Source: Parafenestella ontariensis
Taxonomy: Eukaryota; Ascomycota; Dothideomycetes; Pleosporales; Cucurbitariaceae
Length of the DNA stretch: 64,000 nt
Assembly: GCA_021596325.1 (NCBI GenBank)
Contig: JAKGDA010000005.1
Span: forward strand, 62,001-126,000
Direction of reading: 5' to 3'
In this document: positions 32,882 through 43,854 of the stretch, one piece after another
How positions within the stretch are numbered: the stretch's first letter is position 1
Layout: each line of letters opens with the position of its first letter
The notes under the pieces: model-generated
What the model was told of the DNA's origin: nothing
Databases searched by the model: none
Seen by the model: the letters and a program-made list of their open reading frames with translations, nothing else
Made by a program: the position numbers and the translations under genes

Positions 32882-33583
32882 CCTCTAAGGTGCTTACAAA
32901 CGGGAATGTTGTGTTGTTTGTCTTAACCACAAGCCTAGGTGGCCAGTATATTCACGGAGCGGTTGCGGCGCCATGTAACTCCAACGAGGTGATCGGCGCC
33001 GCTCTGATACATTTGGATAGCTAATGCAAAGTGGAGAGATAAGAGGCCAGTAGGATGACCGCGCCTGTACACAACTGCCTATTCGGGCTTACACCAGCGG
33101 TGTAAAGATGCTTGGCGAAGCACTAAAACGTTGTATCCTTTATTGAAGGTTGTGATTGTCGAATATTGACGCTATCATTTTGAGAGTGCAAGAAATAGGT
33201 ACCACATCTGCATTCATTACTGAGCCCTGAATAAATTGAAAACATTGAATTAGGAAGGATCTTGTGTGACGCGCGAAATTTTGAACGGGCAGGGGTGTCG
33301 ATCGTTACCCCTCCCGCCTTCCCTTGTCTAGTCCAGTGTGCAGCGTCGCGCCTGCCATTAAAAGAAAATGCCTTCCTTGCCTTCCATTTCTCTGAGAAGA
33401 AGCCCAAAACCACAATTGTCTGAAAGCTGGAAGATTCATTGATGACCATCCTTCGCATACTGAAATGATCCATTACGGAGTGGTCTCTCATCGACTTCAT
33501 GTATCAGATATGCCTATAATATGGAATCATCAGAAAAGTACAACGCAATGCTGGAAATGAGTGGGGTAACTCACATGGTGACC
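32882..33583. other. Intergenic, promoter remnant and F-box-like gene 3' flank
   Basis: 700 bp. A 125-codon frame at 33123-33500 has no recognisable features. Nothing else seen. Confidence 0.45.
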
Positions 33584-34384
33584 TTAGCCTTTGGTGATCT
33601 CAAACCTCCAATACTTGCCGTGCCACAGCTCACAGTCATAGTTGATTGAGAACTTCACTAGGCTTTTCTGGCCTACCAAAACGCCCCCTAAGCGCGCCAA
33701 TTCTGCCTTCAATACCGGCAAGAGCTTGTCCGCACGGTCGATCAATCTATTTGTCTCAATCCCAATCACGTCCACAACAAGCTTGTCCAGCCTGAATCCC
33801 GTTGACTCAAATGCAGAGAGATCTACTTCGAGTTCCTCTTCGACTCTTGTGAGGACAACGGCAAAGGCAATGTGTAGAGTCTTGCAACCATTGCTGCCGA
33901 CAAGAGCATTCTCCATCTTCTTCAGCACTGCCATGTTTGTGGGCTGACTCTTGTCAACTGCGATTGCGTTTTTTGAGTAGCATTTCCTACTTCCTACATC
34001 GAATATAAGATCGTAGTCTGCATTTTCTCGATGCTCGTCATCGTATTCGAGGCTACCAAACCAGATATTCGTGTTCAGATTGCTATCAGGGACGACAGCT
34101 GATAGTTCGCAGCCGCGATAAAACTGCTTCATAGCTTCGGCGAGGAAACATTTACTGGCGCAGAACCAACCCCGAAGGCTCTCACCATCGTCCCATTCGG
34201 CGGTCTTGTATTTGTACGATGCGGAGATCCCTATTTGCCACTGTTGAGAGTAACTTGGCACATACCGAGAGAGACATGGGGTGTGTGCCCAAAGCTCATG
34301 ATACACCATATCCCGCAGTTCGCGCGGCAGATCGAAGAAGCGGAACGGTCCCGTAAAGTTCGTCGTCGGATCGAGCTGCGGCAT
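33584..34384 (-). CDS. F-box-like (2EXR-type) fungal hypothetical protein
   Basis: A 266-residue single-exon protein. It begins with a short leader and FRFFDLPRELRDMVYHELW, the helix that opens many ascomycete F-box-like or 2EXR-domain proteins. The remainder (CKTLHIAFAVV, LDKLVVDVIGI) is typical of the large, poorly characterised families that follow this helix. True F-box proteins recruit SCF ubiquitin ligase targets, but this group lacks demonstrated function. An upstream in-frame stop was not needed to choose the start, as the ATG lies 14 codons before the domain. Confidence 0.75.
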   Translation of the reverse strand: MPQLDPTTNFTGPFRFFDLPRELRDMVYHELWAHTPCLSRYVPSYSQQWQIGISASYKYKTAEWDDGESLRGWFCASKCFLAEAMKQFYRGCELSAVVPDSNLNTNIWFGSLEYDDEHRENADYDLIFDVGSRKCYSKNAIAVDKSQPTNMAVLKKMENALVGSNGCKTLHIAFAVVLTRVEEELEVDLSAFESTGFRLDKLVVDVIGIETNRLIDRADKLLPVLKAELARLGGVLVGQKSLVKFSINYDCELWHGKYWRFEITKG

Positions 34385-35111
34385 GTCGGCGTCTGGCAGT
34401 CTGTGCAGCAGAGGATAATCGAAATTTCCTTAAAAGTGCGGTAGGCCTTTGGCTCGCGGTAGAGGGGGTCGGTTAAGTTCGTAGTGGAGGCGCCGCCGGA
34501 TTGGATGCGAAGTGAGAGCCAGAAGGTTCGTGACAAAACGCAGTTCGGAACAATTATTTATTCGTGTTTGGTATTGGAGGTGAGAGTGCGCTGGTGAAAG
34601 TGAAACAAGTGAGGCAAAGGCAGGCACAGAAAAAAGCCAAGGACGAGGCGCACACACAGGCACCATGTTATCGGCACTCTAACATTGCTTGGTATAATGA
34701 AAGACAATATGTGATAAGATATGAGAACGTAGTAGTTCATAACGTATAATCGTGCAAGAAATTCAACACAAGAGGAATCGTAAGTTCAGGTATGCACCCA
34801 AGTTGATACTCACCCGCCGCGCCTTCCCCCCAATTACTTCACGTGCTAACCTACTTTCTGACATGTTTCTCTGTATATCGGGAAGCTCTCAGATGATCCA
34901 GAAGCCGTGATAACATTCCTGATTATGAGTTTGCCGACGATCAAGCTGCCTGCGACCCTCTTCCACCTGCCTTCTCTTCACCTCCCCGAGCATTGCCTCG
35001 CCTGTGGCATCTAACCAACTGCAAAGCTGGTAAAGAAGGCCAAGACGTTGATAGACGATCACAAAAGATAACCGCGGTCCTTATGGTGGGATTTAAACTA
35101 AGCTAGGTCGT
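34385..35111. other. Intergenic
   Basis: 727 bp with the F-box-like promoter on the left and the aminopeptidase 3' flank on the right. No element recognised. Confidence 0.45.
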
Positions 35112-37683
35112 CTACAGAAGGCTAATATGCTCTATTCCTTTACGCGCGTTACCGATATGATCTTCATTGAATGCTGGAGGTGCTGTTCTTCGAGCTGGAA
35201 AAGGAGCGATATTCTCGGGCCGACGCTTGACGGGCCTGGCAGATCCAGATAGGGCGTCCGCTTCCTCTGCACCCGCTACTGTGGGTGCTAGAACGCCTAT
35301 TGATTGTCGACTATGAGGTAAATGTGAAGGCAGGTCATATGATGGGTTTGCATCAAGTCGAGACCCTGTAGAGAAAAGTGGCGCTGGTTTGGCAGGCACC
35401 TCTACCGTACGTAGTTTCTCTGCTAGATGATGTTCCATGCGACGCTTTTCAGCACTGGCCGTTCTAGCAGTGCGCTCGAAGACGGGACTCCGTTCCAGCG
35501 TTGGCGAGCTCTGTGCAGATGTGTTGAGGTTTTGTCGCAAGCGATCTAGAGTTTGAACAAGAATTGTGCAGTTCTTGCATATACGCTGCCCTTCGCTTTC
35601 CTTCCGAGGATGCGATGCAGTTCTAAGGGAGATGGCGTTGCTCAAGTATACATGCTCAACGCCCGGAACAGATTCGCCGCACACTGGGGTGGGCTTTCCA
35701 ATCGCCGCTGCTGGGGCCTCTGCGGTGGATACGCGTTCGCGAGATTGACGCCAGCGTTGGATGTTTTCATCCGTGGTCATTGAGCGCTTGAAGTTCGAGA
35801 ATAAAGACGGCCCATTGAAAGGTTCAAAGTCCACAGATCCGCGCTGTCTGAGTTCTGCGGGCATGGTCGCCGCTCTTGCAGGAGGCCCTTGTATCAGCTC
35901 TGGCATCTCGCTCGGAATACCCGGGGCACGCCGAAGCGGCGACTCTGCATCACCATAGCCTGTCTTTGATGGTCTCCGCGAATGACGTGGCATAATGCTC
36001 GCATTTGACTTTCCATTTCGGATGACGTCGAGCATTGCCTCGCCTTTAGGTGCTGTAGTGAGGTTCTCGTAGCCTTTGGAAGTGATGAGGATATTGTCTT
36101 CAATGCGAACACCGCCCACAGGAAGGTAGCGTGTCAGCGCTTCAGTGTTGATGTACTTGGAGTGGACAGGCGATGGGAGATAGAAGTACTGGAGCACATA
36201 TAAAGAGAAGTAGATCCCCGGTTCGACTGTAACCACCATGCCCTCCTCCAGATGACTGCTTTGTGGATCTGTAGGACAGTGGCAAGTTTTGGCATCGTAG
36301 ACCGGGATGTGGAAGTTTTCTGGGTATAATGAGGGTACCTGTTTAGATCAGCCCTGTCTCAATTTGACGCGCAAAGCGACTAAACTCACTTGATCGTATA
36401 CCAGCTTTCCTCTTCTCACGCTCATCAACTCCGCTTGTCCTACATCGTGCACTTCTAGCCCAACGTGATGACCAAGGCCATGCGGAAAGAAGGCCCGACT
36501 CGTGCCTGCCTTGTAGATCTCTTCTCTAGTTCCATTGTGTAGTATACCAAGCTGCAAAAGTCCATCGATAGCGATCTGATGTGCACGAATATGAAGATCA
36601 AGATACCTCACACCAGGTGCCAATCGTTTAATGCAAGCCTCCTGCATACGCTGGACAAGTTTATAGATATTCTCAGCCTCTTTGCTTGGCCAAGAAGTAG
36701 CAAGTGGAAAAGTGCGAGTAATATCACTGGCGTAAAGTTCATACTCACACCCAGCATCTAGGCACATCAGTTGGCGATCCCCGAAGTCCTCGTTGTTCGC
36801 ATCGTAGTGCAAAGTACCAGCGTTGGGGCCCGAGGCAGCAATCGGGTCGTAGGCCTGCTGTTTCGCTTGTTGTGATATGCATACGTCCATGAATAAACCC
36901 TCGACTTGCGCTTCGTTCTTGAACTTTAGGATATTGGCGAGGATTTCTCTGTGCGCCTGCGAGCTGATATCGTTCGCTTTACGAATGAGCTTGATCTCGT
37001 GATCGTCCTTGATCATACGAGCAATATTCATAGCTGGCTGAAGGGAGACCGAGTCAATGCGGGGTTCGAGTTCAGGAAATCCAGGCAGTACTTGATATTG
37101 ATGCAAAATAAAGAGGTCAGCATGGTGGTTCCGATTGGAGCTCGCCCAGTCCTGAATAAAGGCAGGTAGCTCATCAACGTAGTACACTCCGTCAATATCG
37201 TACTTGCTCACCGCTTCAGCTAAAGTAGAGCCACGTCCATTCCAGAATACACGTTTTGGGTCGATCCTGGGAATGAAGAGAGTAAGCGTGTCCTGTCGAA
37301 TGTCGTACGCTAGATGGCAGCCCGGTTCGTTACAACTTTGGCAGATTAGCCTCCATCGTGTCTAAGCTATGAGTCTAACGCACCCGCTTAAATAGTAGAA
37401 ATATCGTCGTTGCCGGAATGGAGCAGGCATATCACTATCCTCGTTGTTTCGTGCCGGCTGACCCGGGAGGTAGATCAAACCTTCCTCAACCCCTAGCTTC
37501 TCTTGCACTCTCCTCGCATGTTGCTTCGCTACAATCCATTAGCTTGATCGTATTCCCTCTCCAAACTTCCTGCTACTCACCAGGATACTTCTCGAGCGGA
37601 CTGTCCGCTTCCAGATGCAGCCAGTACTCCTTCGCCTCCCACTTCAAACGTTCGGCAAGACTCGTCGCATCGAGGACTTCCAT
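35112..37683 (-). CDS. Xaa-Pro aminopeptidase (M24B) with long C-terminal extension
   Basis: About 806 aa from exons 37581-37683, 37384-37528, 36390-37335 and 35112-36338. It should cleave the N-terminal residue before proline in cytosolic peptides. The N-terminal creatinase-like part reads KYPAKQHARRVQEKLG and YYLSGCNEPGCHLAYDI. The pita-bread domain shows all metal ligands: LDAGCEYELYASDITRTF (two Asp), GLGHHVGLEVHD (His), VTVEPGIYF (Glu) and VGGVRIEDNIL (Glu). The enzyme domain ends near residue 550. A further 250 or so polar, Ser/Arg/Pro-rich residues follow without a break, containing a CKNC pair and a predicted coiled segment (LVQTLDRLRQNL). The tail is in the same open exon, so it is not a prediction artefact of a missed stop. 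Confidence 0.92.
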
Positions 37684-38673
37684 CTTGATCACTCGTCCTC
37701 TCCCCAAGGAAGCCTACGATTGCGAAAGAAGTTGCGTAGGGAAAAGTGCGCAGAAGTGATCTGTTTAAGCGTCGATGAGCTCTCACCGGTGAGCTGTTAG
37801 CTGGCGCACCTAAGCCGTGCACACACGCGACTCGCCAAGCCAAGCCCTCCGGTCAAGGACCACCAGCCTTTTAGATCATCGATACTACTTTTGGCCCCTG
37901 GACATATACGTTTGCTTTTGCTGACCGAAAGTTTCCTTATCAGGCGACACTGCGATGTTAAAGGAGAAGATTAATGAACAGTCTAAGCCTCGTGTTTCTT
38001 ACGTTGTCTTCTGGTTGTCAACATCAACCCCGCGCTCGTCCTCTGGACACGCACTCAGTGCCACCACAATGCGTATGCAGTATCCAGGGCTACTGTTTAC
38101 GCCCGCATCACATTCAGCACACTCTATAGGTAACGGCAAGCGATAACCCTCGTGTTTCGGGGCGAAAGAGAAGAAGCATGGATGTGGGCTATCTACAAGC
38201 GCGCTGATTGGCTAGTTCACTTTGACCGGTGAACCTCGATGGACGGCCGATGACCGGTTAGCGAGAAAGGAGTATTTTCGTCGTACACAATATCTGAAGG
38301 GATCCCTTGTGGAACATATAAAGTGAGACCTGGAAGGTCGTGCGGGTCTACTAAATCCGGTCACCAGGAATTACCATAAGCACTGAATAAGAGAGATGCC
38401 ATTGATGAGCTACAGTCGATATAGGAATGGAGATCATGATCAATCTCCATGTGCGATGCTACGCCGCAGATACATAGCATATATACGACTTTCCGCGCTA
38501 ATCCACCTTGGTTGGAAGCCCTGGCCCTAGGACACCATAAGAAAACCGGCATTGAGCAGGCAAGGCCCCCGAGCTAACATCACGAACGCCAGCAAATGTA
38601 AAAAAAAACATTTTGTACTTGCGTATGTATATACTGCCGCATATGCAACGATCAGATGCAGGAGGGCCGCGGT
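37684..38673. other. Intergenic between aminopeptidase start and PARP stop
   Basis: 990 bp. Contains the aminopeptidase promoter on the left. An A8 tract lies near 38600. No gene, RNA or repeat of note recognised. Confidence 0.45.
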
Positions 38674-40902
38674 CTACATACGGACGCGAAGCAGGTATCG
38701 AAGACGGACCTGAGCGATATCGTAGGTGATGTACTCGTTGTACATGAGATACGCGCCTGGCACGTTAGTGGGTCCTGGTGGAGTCGAGACGTCAGGCTGG
38801 TAGTGATGATTAGCTTATGATTTGTTACGAAGAGAACATGGTACTCACCATCATGCAGCCCTTCAGCGCTGGATTGACACAACCCGCATCTTTCCACTTA
38901 CTGGGGCCCGTCTGGCCCTTACCCCACGTGCTGTACATGCCCTTTGCTTTGGCATCTTCACCAGCACTGAACGAGGAATCCGTAAGCTCATGCATGGGAT
39001 TACCCAGTTCCGCCTCACAGAGCAGAAGCAATGCGGTGCCTCCTGAGTTGTAGGCGCAACAGTAATTGGCAGATTTGGAAGACATATCGGCAAGATAGAT
39101 ACCCTTCCCAAACATATACCCTGTGGCTGGAGCTTCAGGTGGCGCGATACGGAGACCTTGGCCGAGGATACCACCGAAATTGGTCGCTCGAGAACCGTGC
39201 CAGAGAAGACGACGGTTGCTTGGAACTTTTGCATATTCGCTCTTCTCGAACCGTTCGAACTCACCCTGTCGTTCGATGCGGAAGATATCTTGTACGGCAT
39301 AGTTCACGTGATGTGTCGCGCCCTTTGTATCGTTTAGGTAGGCGTCAATCTCGGTGAATTCCTGGCTGCTATGGTCAAGAGCCGTCATCTCGTTCATGCC
39401 GAGACCTTGGAACTGTTTATCGAGACGGTGAATGCCGCTGTCGTCCTTGAGGTTGTTCTTGAGCATTGCGGCAGCTTCCTTCATGCCCGATAAGCTTTCG
39501 AGTAGCTCGATTTCCTTCTTAAGGGCTTTATTGTCTCGAATGACGGGCGGGCGGTTGCGGCCAAATGCGTGCGGAATTACTGAGTAGAACAAGTTGGATA
39601 GGCGTTCAACCTCAGCCCTGGATGCTGCATCGGTATTGTGGAGTAGGGTAGAGAGATCTTTGAGTGCCTGGAATCCACGGGCGATGGTGGCTTTGCTGAG
39701 TTTCCCAAGTGGAAGTTTGTTGGCGTCGTAATTGAGCGCGGTCATGGTAGCGTCAAAATACTGCTGGTTGAAGATGAGCTGCATGAGATCTTGCGTCGGA
39801 CGATCGAGGGTGCACTCGGCCTCAGGCTTGGGCTCGTCCTTCACTGCACCGTCTGCGTCATCCCCGGCATCACCATCTTCTTCGTCCGAGTCTGGGTTGT
39901 ATGATCGCTCGACGTAGGCATACTTGCCAGCCTTGGGATCCTCGCCACGACCAGCCCATTTGAGACCGGACTTGTCCTTGAATTTCTTCTCGAAATTCTG
40001 GATTGCATCTGCGAGAGAGCCGCCTCCAAGCATAGCCATCTGGCCTCGCTCGCCAACTCTGCCCCATCGGGTCCATGTCTTGAAATCACAACCAACCACA
40101 TGAGAGAGCAGCTGTAGTAGGTCAGTGCCTGACCATTTGGCTAGAGTGAGAAACAAACCTGAATTTTGTAGAACTTGTTGTTGTTCGCTGAAGCATTCGT
40201 CTGGTTCAGTGAAGCATCCCAGATGGTACCGTCGTTGTCGATGTAGACCTGGTAGCCGCCAAGAGGGCAATACTCGTCGATGGAGATTGCGATCGTCTTG
40301 GACTTGGCATTCTGGCCATCGCCTACTTTCGCATTTTCGGCAATCTTCGGCTTCTTCGACTGAGATGCATCCTGAGTCGGAGCCGGTGAAGCGTCAGGTG
40401 ACGCAGCGCGCTTCTTGGATCCATTAGCCTGCTTTTGGGCAGGAGCTGCAACAGGAGCTGCAGCAGGAGCTACAACAGGAGCTGCAGCAGGAGCTACAGA
40501 AGATGAAAGTAGATATTGCGTCTCATCTGCTTTTGTGTCTGGTGCACACGTTAGCCTGGAGTTCGGAAGGGGCGCTGGCAAGCAAAACAAAGTGTTGCAA
40601 AGATCATGTAGTAGCTTAAACTTACTTGTCGATTCGCACTCGTCAAGCCAGTCCAGGGTAACGACCGGGACATTGTGAGTAGCCGCGGCCTTGGCCTTTG
40701 TGGAATTACTCTCAAAGTCTTTCTGAGTGGCAATTAGGAAACTGGTATCCGATGTGACGCTTGATGCAATCGTAGCTCCTAGCGACGTGACGCGTGCTTG
40801 CAGGGCAGACTGCGTGGTTCCCGGGAATCTGCCAGAGGTAGCAATGGAGCAGCCATCAAGCGGCGAGGCCTGGACGGCTTTTTGCGCTGCTTTGCGAGCC
40901 AT
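38674..40902 (-). CDS. Poly(ADP-ribose) polymerase (BRCT-WGR-PARP)
   Basis: About 680 aa from exons 40626-40902, 40159-40538, 38849-40111 and 38674-38796. It should modify nuclear proteins with poly(ADP-ribose) after DNA damage. Order of parts: BRCT domain (residues 10-95, DGCSIATSGRFPGT to VVTLDWLDECEST), Ala/Pro repeat, basic segment with KKRAAS, WGR domain (YQVYIDNDGTIWDASL to WTRWGRVGERG), PARP regulatory helices (DLMQLIFNQQYFDATM), and catalytic domain with H-Y-E triad residues in LLWHGSR, GIYLADMSSKSANYC and YNEYITYDIAQV. This is the fungal PrpA/NPO layout, lacking the zinc fingers of animal PARP1. An ATG 13 codons upstream (40941) is possible but less likely. It shares a 239-bp promoter region with the divergent F-box gene. 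Confidence 0.95.
40436..40499. repeat. Ala/Pro-coding minisatellite within the PARP gene
   Basis: The plus strand reads as repeated GGAGCTGCA-(A/G)CA and GGAGCTACAACA units of 12 bp, about five copies. On the coding strand they encode alternating (V/A)APAAAP units between the BRCT and WGR domains, probably a flexible linker of variable length. Confidence 0.85.
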
Positions 40903-41141
40903 TGGTGCAATCTGAGGGAAATGAAGCGCAATGCAGCGCAATCGGAGAAAGTGATGGCTTTTTGAACAGCGCTGAGGAGGTGAGATCAGCGCTCAGGTGA
41001 GGCCCGTGTACGGCACCATCCTAGGCTACAGCACCCGAAACAGTTAGCGCGCCTGTCTGCCTGCCGCGAGAACAACGCGACGACACATGATAAGATCCCT
41101 CACCACCGAGCCATTCTTGAACAACACATTCTCCTTCCAAG
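40903..41141. promoter_or_regulatory. Shared divergent promoter region, PARP and F-box/LRR-like gene
   Basis: Only 239 bp separate the two divergent start codons, so the genes must share promoter sequence. No specific factor site is recognised. Confidence 0.6.
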
Positions 41142-42608
41142 ATGGCGTCTCTGCTCACCATCCCGCTTGAGCTGCTTGTCTCTATCTCCTCGTTCCTGCC
41201 TACCTCGGACCTGGCCGCCCTACGCCTCACATGCAAGCAAGTCGAGAAGTCACTATACGAATGGTTCTCTTCGGAGTTCTTCACAAAGAAGCAGTTCATG
41301 CTCACCCATGCGAGTCTGCAGACTCTGGTTGATATCTCCAAGCACGTCAGTTTCTCAAAGAAGTTGTCACATGTCATCATTGCCACCAATGTATACGATG
41401 CAATTCCATTGCGATTCAGAGATGGTGATGCAGCCGCGCGATACTTGCAAGGATACGAAGACCAAAGAGCCCTTATGGACACCGGTATGGACCGCGAAAT
41501 GCTCACCGAAGCCTTTCAGAATCTGGTAAATCTCCGTACGGTCGGCCTCCGCGATTTCGACGCTCCTAGCAGGGTCCGGGATGGCGACCACGCAAGCTGG
41601 AGTGCTTGGGGCGCTTCTACTGTCTATCGTGAGACCGGTGTTCAACTTAGATTCTCTCAACATCGAGCTCTTAACACTGAGATTGAGGGCCGTTTCGCTC
41701 GTTTCGTGTCTCGCGCCTTCTCCGTGCTCATCCATGCTCTTGGAAAGGCCAATCGCACTCCACCCTGCATCGAGGTGTTGCTTCGTCAAAATGGTTTACC
41801 TGACACTGCTTTTTCCATCCCAGAGTTCATCCGCCCAACTGCAGAGCCGGTGTTGGCACATGTCAAGACTTTGCTGCTGAGTGTCGACCTAGACAAGCGA
41901 CTTATCCACACCCACAACAACGGGATAGCTGCAGATCCGAATGCGGGCCGCTCACTGCGTCATTTTCTGGGCGCCACACCGAATTTGACTCATCTCCGCC
42001 TGAACTTCCAGAAGCATCTGGTAACCTACAACGAGGGCTTCTTGGAATGGCTAGGCCAAACGACTCCACCCTTAGGACCACAACTAGCGCCATTCCTCGA
42101 ACCCGCTCCAATCGCACTGCAGTCTTTGAAGCAGCTCGACTTGGGTCAGCTGAACGTCCGTCCCGACGTTATCGTCGCCATCGTCACCAAGTTCGCGCCG
42201 ACGCTTGAGGAACTGAGCTTATGGAGGATGGGTTTTCACTCCTTAGCCCCGCCGCCCTTTGGCCATAAGCCAAATCTGTGGGCGGACTTCTTTGCGAGGC
42301 TTTCCAGGGTTCCACAACTGGACCTGAAGTCCTTGAAAGTCGGTATGCTCCAGCAGGATCATATGTATGTCAATTTCAAAGTAGAAGACGACGAGAAGGC
42401 CCCGCCGCTCAAGGTGAAGGAGTACACTGGAAAGGAGATGCAGAAATTCTTGAAGGAACTGCTTGAGCAGGTCGTCGTAGCTTGGCCTGAACCGATCTTG
42501 CAAGATGACGAAAACTCGGATGAAGATGAGGAGATGGCAGACGAAGGTGAGGAGGATGACGAAGACTTAGAAGACGGCGATGACGACGACAGCGATGATG
42601 ATGAGTGA
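41142..42608 (+). CDS. F-box protein with LRR-like region and acidic tail
   Basis: A 488-residue single-exon protein. Residues 3-45 form an F-box (LLTIPLELLVSISSFLPTSD then LAALRLTCKQVEKSLYEWFS), which would bind Skp1 in an SCF complex. Leucine-rich, LRR-like segments follow (HVKTLLLSVDLDKRL, LTHLRLNFQKHL, LKQLDLGQLNV, LEELSLWRMGF, LKSLKVGML), which would form the substrate-binding arc. The last 45 residues are almost entirely Asp and Glu. Substrate unknown. The ATG lies immediately before the F-box. Divergent from PARP. Confidence 0.88.
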   Translation: MASLLTIPLELLVSISSFLPTSDLAALRLTCKQVEKSLYEWFSSEFFTKKQFMLTHASLQTLVDISKHVSFSKKLSHVIIATNVYDAIPLRFRDGDAAARYLQGYEDQRALMDTGMDREMLTEAFQNLVNLRTVGLRDFDAPSRVRDGDHASWSAWGASTVYRETGVQLRFSQHRALNTEIEGRFARFVSRAFSVLIHALGKANRTPPCIEVLLRQNGLPDTAFSIPEFIRPTAEPVLAHVKTLLLSVDLDKRLIHTHNNGIAADPNAGRSLRHFLGATPNLTHLRLNFQKHLVTYNEGFLEWLGQTTPPLGPQLAPFLEPAPIALQSLKQLDLGQLNVRPDVIVAIVTKFAPTLEELSLWRMGFHSLAPPPFGHKPNLWADFFARLSRVPQLDLKSLKVGMLQQDHMYVNFKVEDDEKAPPLKVKEYTGKEMQKFLKELLEQVVVAWPEPILQDDENSDEDEEMADEGEEDDEDLEDGDDDDSDDDE

Positions 42609-42828
42609 AACTAGAAGGGAACAGCTTCATTTGATATCTTTCTGTAGGCGAGAGGGTCATTTCATTCAATAGACATCCTCTCGATCAAGTCATGCCTCAC
42701 ATCATTCTCCACCATTCCCCTAGTGATTGCAACTCCATCTTCCCGATTCGTGTCTCCTACACACACTCAAGAAGTTTCATCTTCCAGACCCAAATGCCAA
42801 TCTACTCGGTTCGATAGTTGCCAAAGAT

Positions 42829-43062
42829 TCATGACGCCTTGCTCCCCCTCTCTTCCAAGCTAACATTCTTCATCACAATCTCCAACTGCTTCGCATCGTC
42901 CTTAGCGAGTATAGGCAGCAAATCCCTCGGTATCGGTTTGTTGACTTTGAAGTTCTGGGACCACTGCTTCATCTCGTTCAAGTCATTCGCCCGGGTTGTG
43001 TCGTGTGCTCTAGTCTCCGTATGGTGAGAGATACCAGTGTCTGGCGTGTTGTGGTGCATCAT
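42829..43062 (-). CDS. Possible small conserved protein of 77 aa
   Basis: The frame encodes a His/Thr-rich, polar N-terminus followed by an orderly segment, MKQWSQNFKVNKPIPRDLLP then ILAKDDAKQLEIVMKN. That composition (a basic turn, IPRDLLPIL and an amphipathic helix) looks like a real protein segment and recalls motifs found in larger fungal translation or RNA-binding proteins, but I cannot name one with confidence. It could be a small gene or the last exon of something lost. No splice sites are needed. Confidence 0.45.
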   Translation of the reverse strand: MMHHNTPDTGISHHTETRAHDTTRANDLNEMKQWSQNFKVNKPIPRDLLPILAKDDAKQLEIVMKNVSLEERGSKAS

Positions 43063-43854
43063 ATTGGAAAGGGTGATTGGGTGAGCTAGTTGATCGAGGC
43101 CTGCTTTGCACTGTGGTTTGTGTTGTGGTTGATTGATAAATGGATATCTGCTTTATACTAAAGTAAAACAAAGGCTTTATGTGCAGGCAGGAGAGGAGAG
43201 ACAAATTGCTGCCTGTGACACGGACACTATTTCACCTCAGATGCGACACTTCACAATACCAGTCTCCTGAGCAACTGCCTATGTTCGTGAATTCACTTGC
43301 GACTTATGGGTGGCAGGTGAATCCATCCTTCTTTTTCAAAGCTGCAGTTAAGTAGCATCAACCCTCAACTGCCATGCTGTGTGCAATGCGTCATCGCGCG
43401 CCTGCCGTCTGTTATGAACTGCACGGGCGGCGCCTTCCTTCCCCAGCGTCGTCCACGACACGACGCCCACCACCTGTCACACCGCCACGACTACCCTAAC
43501 TGTCAAGATTGAGTCCTCAGCCGCACCCGCAACCGTGAACCTCCGATAACAACGGCCGCTCAAGCTGGCATTGAAGCAGGTTCGTCCTTGGTGGCGCGAG
43601 GCATGCGTGAGGCAAGAGGGGCTCTTTACTACCAGAGTGGTTGCAGGTACATCATCTGCGAGGATCGGGTGAAGAAGCATGGGACTCCGACTCTTTAACA
43701 CTTCATGACGCGGTTCAAGCAAGACGATCGGCAATGAGACCAGAGATACAACTATATTCATCCTTCATAACATGTACATCAAATGCAACCTAATCAATCA
43801 ACAGGAAGCAAATCAAACGGGTTATCATCAAACTCATACCAACAAGTAAACAAC
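43063..43854. other. Intergenic
   Basis: 792 bp with no recognisable protein. A 94-codon minus-strand frame at 43477-43761 is not protein-like. Confidence 0.4.

Noticed and set aside
33123..33500. 125-codon minus-strand frame
   Set aside because: Composition looks random and there are no recognisable motifs.
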